This document shows positions 30,355 to 35,830 of a stretch of DNA of 35,830 nucleotides, one piece after another. Position numbers and translations under genes: made by a program. How positions within the stretch are numbered: the stretch's first letter is position 1; every line of letters starts with the position of its first letter. The stretch is taken from NCBI GenBank assembly GCA_041661865.1, contig JBAZTO010000044.1, positions 1 to 35,830 of the forward strand, read 5' to 3'. The stretch comes from JBAZTO01 sp041661865. Its GTDB lineage: Bacteria; Planctomycetota; Phycisphaerae; SM23-33. The notes below the pieces were generated by a model. The model saw nothing but the letters and a program-made list of their open reading frames with translations. It did no database searches and was not told where the DNA came from.

Positions 30355-31630
30355 AGATCGCTCGATTTCCCAACGCCTCTTCGATCCGAAGCAGTTGGTT
30401 GTACTTGCAGACGCGGTCGGTTCGGCAGGCCGAGCCGGTCTTGATCTGCCCGGTGTTCTTGGCCACCGTCAGGTCGGCAATGGTCGTGTCCTCGGTCTCG
30501 CCGCTGCGATGGCTGACCACGGCCGTCCAGTTGTTGCTCATGGCCAGGTCGATGGCCTGCATCGTTTCGGTCAGCGTGCCGATCTGGTTGAGCTTGATGA
30601 GAATGCTGTTGGCGCAGTTGGAGTCCAGGCCGCGCTGGAGGAACTTGATGTTGGTGACGAACAGGTCGTCGCCGACCAGTTGGATCTTGTCGCCCAGGCG
30701 CTGGGTCAGCTTGGCCCAGCCGTCCCAGTCGTCCTCGGCCAGGCCGTCCTCGATGGAGCGGATGGGGTACTTGGCCACCCACTTTTCCCACAGGTCGATC
30801 ATCTCGTCGCTGGTGGCGACGCGGTCGGGGTCGGACTTGAAGAAGCAGTAGCCCTTCTTGCCGCGGGCCTTGGCCTCGTTGGACAGTTCGCTGGCGGCGG
30901 GGTCCAGGGCGATGAAGATTTCCTTGCCCGGGGTGTAGCCGGCGTCCTCGATGGCCTTGCAGATCAGCTCGGGGGCCTCGTCGTTGCTGCGGAGGCTGGG
31001 GGCGTAGCCGCCCTCGTCGCCGACGGCGGTGTTGTAGCCCTTGGACTTAAGGACCTTCTTGAGGGAGTGGAAGACCTCGGTGCCCATTCGCAGGCCCTCG
31101 GAGAAGCTCGAGGCGCCCCACGGCTGGACCATGAATTCCTGGAAGTCGACGGTGCCGTCGGCGTGCTTGCCGCCGTTGAGAATGTTCATCATGGGCACCG
31201 GCAGGGTGCAGGCGTCGGCGCCGCCCAGGTAGAGGTAGAGTTCCTGCCCGGCGGCGTTGGCGGCGGCGCGGGCCACGGCCAGCGAGACGCCCAGCAGTGC
31301 GTTGGCGCCCAGGCGGCTCTTGTTGGGCGTGCCGTCGGCGGCGATCATCGCGTGGTCGATGCTTTCCTGATCGTTGGCGTCCTTGCCGACGACAAGCTGG
31401 GCCAGTTCGCCGTTGACGTTGGCGACGGCCTGGAGCACGCCCTTGCCCAGATAACGCTTCTTGTCGCCGTCGCGGAGTTCGCAGGCTTCGTTCTCGCCCG
31501 TCGAGGCGCCGCTGGGCACGGCGGCCCGGCCGACGATGCCGTTCTTCAAAAGCACATCGACTTCAACCGTGGGGTTGCCACGGGAATCGAGAATCTGACG
31601 ACCTTTGACTGCCTTGATCTTGGTGGACAT
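30326..31630 (-). CDS. eno: Enolase
   Basis: A 434-residue glycolytic enzyme that converts 2-phosphoglycerate to phosphoenolpyruvate. Active-site residues are visible: Glu207 (AVGDEGGYA), Lys346 (ILIKLNQIGT) and the magnesium ligands Asp243 (ALDPAASE), Glu294 (SIEDGLAEDDWDGW) and Asp321 (LVGDDLFVTN). The SGASTG loop is at 40-45 and SHRSGETEDT at 373-382. Where most enolases have GSxSRxDRxAKYNQ, this one has GSACRTDRVCKYNQ. AAGGGA 8 bases before the ATG at 31630 and the family N-terminus (IKAVKGRQILDSRGNPT) exclude a longer frame. Confidence 0.97.
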   Translation of the reverse strand: MSTKIKAVKGRQILDSRGNPTVEVDVLLKNGIVGRAAVPSGASTGENEACELRDGDKKRYLGKGVLQAVANVNGELAQLVVGKDANDQESIDHAMIAADGTPNKSRLGANALLGVSLAVARAAANAAGQELYLYLGGADACTLPVPMMNILNGGKHADGTVDFQEFMVQPWGASSFSEGLRMGTEVFHSLKKVLKSKGYNTAVGDEGGYAPSLRSNDEAPELICKAIEDAGYTPGKEIFIALDPAASELSNEAKARGKKGYCFFKSDPDRVATSDEMIDLWEKWVAKYPIRSIEDGLAEDDWDGWAKLTQRLGDKIQLVGDDLFVTNIKFLQRGLDSNCANSILIKLNQIGTLTETMQAIDLAMSNNWTAVVSHRSGETEDTTIADLTVAKNTGQIKTGSACRTDRVCKYNQLLRIEEALGNRAIYGASTWAKG

Positions 31631-31939
31631 TGCAATTTCCCTTTCTATATCGGGCTGGGCCTCGGCGAGGCGTGAACCTTTCTCCTGCCACACAACGCGG
31701 CCTATCTTAGTCATTTGCCGCTCGGATGCAAGATGCCGAATGACCGGAATACCGGAATACCGCAGGACGGGAAGCCGAAGGGCCGCTGCCGCTTGCGGCT
31801 TCGCGCGGGTGCCGTGGTCGCGGCGTTTGCGACCACGAACCCGCCCGGATACGTTTTTTCGCGGGGTCTGCTTGTGCTACAGTATGAAGATGGACGACAA
31901 AGAACGGGAAGAGGTTTGTCCGGTCACAAGAAAACGTAG

Positions 31940-31982
31940 CATGGGCATCTTGCCCATGAGTATCACGGGCGTTCCGCCCGTG
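31940..31982. repeat. Twin-hairpin repeat (element G)
   Basis: CATGGGCA/TGCCCATG (31940-31958), linker agtat, then CACGGGCG/CGCCCGTG (31964-31982), both stems perfect with 3-nt loops. It lies in the divergent gap between eno and the second radical SAM gene. The rest of 31631-32048 shows no gene to me. It has the two-hairpin layout of elements A-F without the GGTGC/GCACC frame. Confidence 0.65.
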
Positions 31983-32048
31983 CAAGTTGCGACTTGGTTT
32001 TGAGATAGTTACCAAAAGAGGGATCGGAAGAGACTGAGGCAGGGCGCA

Positions 32049-33134
32049 ATGGCGAACATCGTGACGAAATTCTGGCGCGGCTTGCCGTACCTCCGCAAAG
32101 TGGCGTCCCAGGCGATATCCGTGCGATCGGGGCGCCTGTTCTCGACGCCGTCCTCCTATTCCGTGCTCTTTGGCTATCACTGCAACGCCAGGTGCATCTT
32201 CTGCCAGTTGCCTCACGGCAAGTCGGAGGAAATCCCCCCGGAAATGATGATGAGGATCGTCAGCGAGGCCAGGGAGCTTTCGCGAGACGGCTTCAACGTC
32301 AATCTCAGCGGCGGCGAGCCGCTTCTCTACGACGGCCTCTATGCCGCGCTCGAACGGGCGCACCAGTTGAACGTCAACATGGGTTTCACCACCAACGGTT
32401 ACCTTCTGACGCCCGAGAACGTGCGAAAGGCCCTGGCCTTCGATCCGTTCAACATCAACGTTTCGCTCGAATCGGTCGATCCCGCCGTCAACGAAAAGCT
32501 TCGGCCGATGCCCGGCGGAACGGGCAGGACGTTGGCGGGCATCGACGCGATCCTCGACGAGAAACGCCGCACCGGCGGCCGAGTCACTGTCTTTGTCAAG
32601 CCGACTGTCACGGACGTCAACTATGCCTCGCTGCCGCAACTGGTGCGACACTTCGGCAAGGGCGGCGACGTTCTTGTGACGCCTCAGCCCTACTACCCCT
32701 GGGCCGGGCATGACGATTTGTGGGTGAGCGACCCCGATCGGCTCGCCCGGGTGGTCGAGGAACTGATCTCGCTCCAGGCTGAGGGTTACAGCCTCAATGC
32801 CGACGCCGAGACGCTCCGCGGCTTTGTGGACTACTTCCGCATGCCGCCGCTGAACGGGCCGCTGCGCCGAATCGAACTCAACGGGCGCAAGCGGCGATGC
32901 TCCACCGGCTACTCGACGATGTTCATCCTTCCCGACGCGAAGGTCTACCTTTGTGGCCTGCAAACCAAGGCGGTTGGCGATCTCCACACGCAGTCATTGA
33001 GGGAAATCTGGCGATCGCAAGCGGCTGCGACTCACCGGCGGCAGGCCAGGGGGTGTACCATCAACTGCCAGTTGTCCTGCACCCGCAAGACGCCCCTGCT
33101 GAGAAAGGTCCGATCCTTCCTCCAGATGGGATAG
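32049..33134 (+). CDS. Radical SAM protein with C-terminal cysteine cluster
   Basis: A 361-residue radical SAM enzyme of the MoaA/PqqE-like group. The cluster motif is CNARCIFC (Cys 45, 49, 52), followed by NLSGGEPLLY and FTTNGYLLTPE. The C-terminal part has CSTGYSTMFILPDAKVYLC, then CTINCQLSC, a SPASM-like auxiliary cluster region. It is a distant relative of the radical SAM protein at 6799-7890 (same GGEP, TNGxLxTP and C-terminal cysteine layout). The substrate is unknown. No peptide precursor, glycosyltransferase or transporter accompanies it. A second hairpin without a T-tract lies downstream (33211-33239). Confidence 0.85.
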   Translation: MANIVTKFWRGLPYLRKVASQAISVRSGRLFSTPSSYSVLFGYHCNARCIFCQLPHGKSEEIPPEMMMRIVSEARELSRDGFNVNLSGGEPLLYDGLYAALERAHQLNVNMGFTTNGYLLTPENVRKALAFDPFNINVSLESVDPAVNEKLRPMPGGTGRTLAGIDAILDEKRRTGGRVTVFVKPTVTDVNYASLPQLVRHFGKGGDVLVTPQPYYPWAGHDDLWVSDPDRLARVVEELISLQAEGYSLNADAETLRGFVDYFRMPPLNGPLRRIELNGRKRRCSTGYSTMFILPDAKVYLCGLQTKAVGDLHTQSLREIWRSQAAATHRRQARGCTINCQLSCTRKTPLLRKVRSFLQMG

Positions 33135-33210
33135 AAACCGCCAGACATGCCCACCGAATAACGGCTGCGATGATTGAGAGGATTGATCCCGCGGCCACGG
33201 AGATGTATCT

Positions 33211-33239
33211 CCCCCGTGCCGAAAACGGCATGAAGGGGG
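33211..33239 (+). terminator. Hairpin downstream of the radical SAM gene, possible terminator
   Basis: CCCCC-GTGCCG (33211-33221), loop aaaa, CGGCAT-gaa-GGGGG (33226-33239) form a stem with one wobble pair and a 3-nt bulge. No T-tract follows, so intrinsic termination is doubtful. Confidence 0.3.
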
Positions 33240-33319
33240 CGTATGCCGAGCGGGACTGGAGCAGGTTTGGATCGGGCGTTGATGGAGATGGAAGGGCAGA
33301 TGGCAGGGGTTGTTGGTGG

Positions 33320-33356
33320 GGGAAAAAGAAGCGGGCGAACCCGAAGGTCCGCCCGC
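33320..33356 (-). terminator. Rho-independent terminator with UUCG tetraloop, after the PEP-CTERM gene
   Basis: Read on the minus strand, GCGGGCGGACC and GGTTCGCCCGC (33331-33356) form an 11-bp stem with one G-U pair around a TTCG tetraloop, followed by TTCTTTTT. It starts 24 bases past the stop codon. Confidence 0.8.
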
Positions 33357-33379
33357 GTGAATCTGTGGATGTTGCTGAT

Positions 33380-34030
33380 CTACTTCTTCCCGCGCCTCAG
33401 GATTGCCAGGCCGCCCAGGGCCAGCAACGACATTGTGGCAGGCTCGGGAATTTCGACAATCGTAAACTGTGCCATCATGTCTTGACCCGGCTGGACCCAG
33501 GGAGCATTGCCGCTTCCGCCGGCACTAGCACTGGGAACGGCCAGCAAGGTGACATCAATGCGGTAATTATCGACGTAGAAAGAAATTGTCGATCCCGCAT
33601 CAACCGAAAGGTAGTCGGTTTCCCACGTGACCTGGAGTGAGCCGGATTGTGTGAGGTTGTGAGTATCCGATCCGAGGGTCATGCTGCGTGATACATCGGG
33701 GGTGAAATTCAGGTCGCTCCAGGCATTGGGGTCTGTCGCGGTGCCCGCATAGGTGTAGTTCACGGTCCACAGAAGCGTGTTGACCTTCTGGGTGACCGTG
33801 CCCGGCGTAAGATCGAGGCTGCCGGTATATGTTTGGACTGCCACCGTGTCGCCCGGATATCCATTCGTTCCCCACGGGGCGTTTGAAGGGGGCGTGACGG
33901 GGCCGGGGAATTGCTGTGCTGCCACTCCGTTCACCGTGTAGCTGATCACGCCTGCACAGGCCGGCCACGCCAAGGCCAGACTGGCGACGACTAAAGCGGC
34001 GTGTGCCGCAACTTGTCCACGAACTCTCAT
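33380..34030 (-). CDS. PEP-CTERM sorting-domain protein
   Basis: A 216-residue exported protein. A signal peptide spans 1-26 (ending AWPACA). The middle is Thr/Ser/Asn-rich and beta-like (NTLLWTVNYTYAG, STISFYVDNYRIDVTL) without a recognised enzyme motif. The C-terminus is a complete PEP-CTERM tripartite signal: IPEPATM (194-200), a hydrophobic helix LLALGGLAIL and a basic end RRGKK. Exosortase would remove this tail and release or anchor the protein at the surface. Such proteins are common in planctomycetes with exopolysaccharide. AGAGGTGA upstream supports the start. No exosortase lies in the window. Confidence 0.88.
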   Translation of the reverse strand: MRVRGQVAAHAALVVASLALAWPACAGVISYTVNGVAAQQFPGPVTPPSNAPWGTNGYPGDTVAVQTYTGSLDLTPGTVTQKVNTLLWTVNYTYAGTATDPNAWSDLNFTPDVSRSMTLGSDTHNLTQSGSLQVTWETDYLSVDAGSTISFYVDNYRIDVTLLAVPSASAGGSGNAPWVQPGQDMMAQFTIVEIPEPATMSLLALGGLAILRRGKK

Positions 34031-34140
34031 GCATCACCTCTTTGGTTTGCTTGCCCTTCCTTCTTTCCTCTGTTCCACACGACAGGGGGCGAGTGCCTGC
34101 CCCGGGCTATCAAGGCAGCCACTTAGAGCCCATCCCAATG

Positions 34141-34194
34141 GGTGGCACAGCTTTTCCAAGCTGTGCCATGCACAGGCTGGAAAGCCTGTGCCAC
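34141..34194. repeat. Twin-hairpin repeat (element F)
   Basis: GGTGG, then CACAGCTT/AAGCTGTG (34146-34165, loop ttcc), linker ccatg, then CACAGGCT/AGCCTGTG (34171-34190, loop ggaa), then CCAC. Both stems are perfect 8-mers. The loops ttcc and ggaa are reverse complements, so the whole element is nearly palindromic. Confidence 0.7.
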
Positions 34195-34267
34195 ACACCT
34201 ACCGAGATAGTTTCTAATGAAAATCACCGAAAAAGAACGGTCCAGGGAGTGCGCCCGTGTGGGCTTC

Positions 34268-34304
34268 GAGGCATGTGCGAGTGAGCGAGAACGCTCCATG
34301 CCTC
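34268..34304. repeat. Hairpin GAGGCATG/CATGCCTC with an inner stem
   Basis: GAGGCATG (34268-34275) pairs with CATGCCTC (34297-34304), and GAGCG with CGCTC closes an inner loop. It lies in the long gap 34031-34715, which otherwise holds element F and no gene I can support. Confidence 0.5.
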
Positions 34305-34715
34305 CGACGTGAATACCCGCCTGTTCCCTTTAACGACGGGCGTCGAAGCAATGGCATTATACCACATAGTGGAGATTTGTCAGTGTGAAAGTCATAAGAA
34401 ATTCCTCCCGCCCTCTTCGACGTGGAGCGTGGAGTTTAAGCATTGTTTTCTTGGGAACTTGGCAGTCAATCAGGTATCATCACGGCATCTGTCAATCTCA
34501 ATGGAAGATGAACGTACTCCGACGTTCCTTCCTGCACAGTAGGCCGTCTGTTGTCCGAACCTTAATGCGTGCCACAATCTCCGGACGCCAGCGGTGGTCG
34601 TTGGCGAGTAGTCATCTTGAACATCGCAGACAGCGTCGCAGAATCAGGAATGGCTGCGCCGGGGGTAGTCTTCATAGGTCATTGGCATCAGTGTCAGCCT
34701 GAAAGGAGCAGCAAA

Positions 34716-35321
34716 ATGCAGCGACCCAGACAGATCGGCTATTCCCCCCTGATAGTCATCGTAATGATGCTGATGTCGTTGGGTTCCGGGTGTACGACAA
34801 CCCTGGTTACAGATGCAGCCGAGATGGTAGGGAACGATGTAATCTCCAAGGAAGCGGCCGATTACTCCACCCGGCTCATGGGCCAGCCCGCGACTGCCGC
34901 CGACACGATCTTCGGTGCACCGACTGAAGTGCTCACGAACGAAAGCACGGGTGATCACTTGCGACTGTACTCGGTAAAAAAGGACCTGCTGAAAAAACTC
35001 AAGTGGGTCGTCCGGTGCCACGGCGATCAGATTGCCCAAGTCTCGATGATCGATACGGATCCTGACGGTAGTCGCGATATTGCGGAAAGACTGACATTGG
35101 ACAAGTGCTACCGGGGACAAACCGCTGAGCAGATTCAGGCGGGCAAGTATCTCCGGGTGCCCGTCGCGATATTTCGCTCGGACAATGATGGCTCCACTGT
35201 CCGCGTCTATGACATCAGCACCATCGTGGATTTCATGGGCGCGCGGTACTGTGCGGTGCGGTTCGATTATCGAGGCATATTCCGTAATGTCCGGATTCTG
35301 GGATGGCTCCACAGCAACTGA
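34716..35321 (+). CDS. Putative lipoprotein, unknown function
   Basis: A 201-residue protein with a lipoprotein signal: a basic start (MQRPRQ), a hydrophobic core (SPLIVIVMMLMSLG) and lipobox LGSGC, making Cys26 the likely lipidated residue. The mature part has a central SmpA/BamE-like flavour (TRLMGQPATAADTIFGAPTE, then GDHLRLYSV), but not enough to assign it. The C-terminal half is beta-rich and ends RNVRILGWLHSN. AAAGGAG 8 bases before the ATG at 34716 makes this start secure over a longer frame. It stands alone between element F and the tRNA. Confidence 0.75.
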   Translation: MQRPRQIGYSPLIVIVMMLMSLGSGCTTTLVTDAAEMVGNDVISKEAADYSTRLMGQPATAADTIFGAPTEVLTNESTGDHLRLYSVKKDLLKKLKWVVRCHGDQIAQVSMIDTDPDGSRDIAERLTLDKCYRGQTAEQIQAGKYLRVPVAIFRSDNDGSTVRVYDISTIVDFMGARYCAVRFDYRGIFRNVRILGWLHSN

Positions 35322-35377
35322 CAGGACTACGGCTCCATGTAGGTCGAAGCAGAAAGCCCCACGATTTTCCGCTGATC

Positions 35378-35399
35378 CTTGGGGTAAAAATGCCCCAAG
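35378..35399 (+). terminator. Possible terminator after the lipoprotein gene
   Basis: CTTGGGG (35378-35384) and CCCCAAG (35393-35399) form a perfect 7-bp stem with an 8-nt A-rich loop, followed by a pyrimidine-rich stretch that is not a clean T-tract. Confidence 0.35.
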
Positions 35400-35469
35400 T
35401 CCCTTCAATTTGCCTCGAAGAACAGGCCACATGACCTGAAAAAGCAGGTCACACGCTCAATTGCCCCCT

Positions 35470-35507
35470 AAACACAAAGAGCCGTAACCTATTCAGGTTA
35501 CGGCTCT
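35470..35507 (-). terminator. Terminator of the tRNA-Pro gene
   Basis: On the minus strand AGAGCCGTAACC and GGTTACGGCTCT (35478-35507) form a perfect 12-bp stem with a 6-nt loop, followed by TTGTGTTT. It begins 9 bases past the tRNA 3' end and may also act on the plus strand. Confidence 0.7.
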
Positions 35508-35515
35508 TGTGTGAG

Positions 35516-35590
35516 TCGGGGCGACTAGATTTGAACTAGCGACCTCTGCGTCCCGAACGCAGCGCTCTAGCCAAGCTGAGCTACGCCCCG
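35516..35590 (-). tRNA. tRNA-Pro (anticodon CGG)
   Basis: The minus strand folds as a full cloverleaf. The acceptor stem is CGGGGCG with CGCCCCG, the D-arm begins GTAGCTCAGC, the anticodon stem is CTGCG/CGCAG around loop TTCGGGA (anticodon CGG, reading CCG), and the T-arm has TTCAAAT. The discriminator base is A, and the 3' CCA is not encoded. Confidence 0.93.
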
Positions 35591-35748
35591 GTCAATTCTT
35601 CTCGTCACAGTCGGCGGCGGTGGCCAGCCAAGTCATTTGGCCGGCCGGCGCCTCGGGCGGCGAGTCCGATAGTCTAGCAACCTCAGACGTCAAATCAAGA
35701 ACCAAGTTGGTCCGAACTACCGGAGGGGTGTGCCCGAAGTTTCTGGCA

Positions 35749-35830
35749 CTATGCAACTCGTTGTCGCTGAAGGCTCCAGTAGGCCTCCAGCATGTTGCTT
35801 TGGTCCACGCACGCCAGGGCGGCCATCGCC
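35749..35830 (-). CDS. 3' end of a gene entering from the right edge
   Basis: An open frame enters at the right edge on the minus strand and ends at a TAG at 35749. The visible 26 residues end MLEAYWSLQRQRVA. It is too short to identify. The gap 35591-35748 between it and the tRNA shows nothing further. Confidence 0.4.
   Translation of the reverse strand, partial: AMAALACVDQSNMLEAYWSLQRQRVA

Noticed and set aside
31715..31939. A 74-residue plus-strand frame between eno and the second radical SAM gene
   Set aside because: No ribosome site or recognisable composition; it ends close to hairpin element G and overlaps the eno promoter area.
34309..34542. Short frames in the gap before the lipoprotein gene
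   Set aside because: None has a ribosome site, family resemblance or codon usage like the neighbours.

Overview
The window looks like a chromosome segment from a GC-rich bacterium of the PVC group, most likely a planctomycete of the Phycisphaerae type. No 16S gene is present, so this rests on combined hints: a PEP-CTERM surface protein, an LptD-type outer-membrane protein, a very large GreA-domain protein of the kind known from Chlamydia, and many intergenic hairpin repeats. The first ~2.2 kb is visibly less GC-rich than the rest and carries a complete type II restriction-modification locus, so it is probably an acquired island.

Layout. 1-2215: a partial leftmost ORF, a Dam-type adenine methylase, and a divergent pair made of a small controller (C) protein and a candidate restriction endonuclease, with a 19-bp palindrome between them. 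2290-5760, leftward: phosphomannomutase/phosphoglucomutase, then mltA-ispF (murein lytic lipoprotein and isoprenoid enzyme). 6030-6844: a HigB/HigA-like toxin-antitoxin cassette framed by 41-bp direct repeats that duplicate the 3' end of the neighbouring radical SAM gene. 7940-16227, rightward: a complete F1Fo ATP synthase operon, atpZ-atpI-atpB-atpE-atpF-atpH-atpA-atpG-atpD-atpC. 16359-21034: a Cys-rich DUF6485-like protein, a frameshifted Gfo/Idh/MocA oxidoreductase, ruvB, and a 726-residue GreA-domain protein. 21525-27669, leftward: lptD, a PANK4-like DUF89 phosphatase and a GAF-SpoIIE phosphatase. 27955-31630: araB, then eno with a small two-TM protein, convergent on araB. 32049-35830: a second SPASM-like radical SAM gene, a PEP-CTERM protein with a UUCG-capped terminator, a lipoprotein, tRNA-Pro(CGG) and a partial gene at the right edge.

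The most unusual signal is not in the genes. At least six intergenic sites carry a twin-hairpin element, each hairpin opening and closing with a CAC/GTG-type (once CAT/ATG) pair and most framed by GGTGC/GCACC-like ends. In two sequence-unrelated copies (21425 and 8317, the latter almost identical to 29734) the stems differ completely yet stay paired, while the two 7-nt loops are kept (gtcgtgt, and aaacaac or aaacacc). This pattern suggests selection on a folded RNA or single-stranded DNA. One copy is nested in a longer inverted-repeat element that also occurs empty at 2290-2355. Within the atp operon, hairpins or inverted repeats lie directly before the genes for the multi-copy subunits c, alpha and beta.

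Translation starts were chosen by Shine-Dalgarno spacing and family alignment from memory. Promoters are by-eye matches to the sigma-70 consensus.
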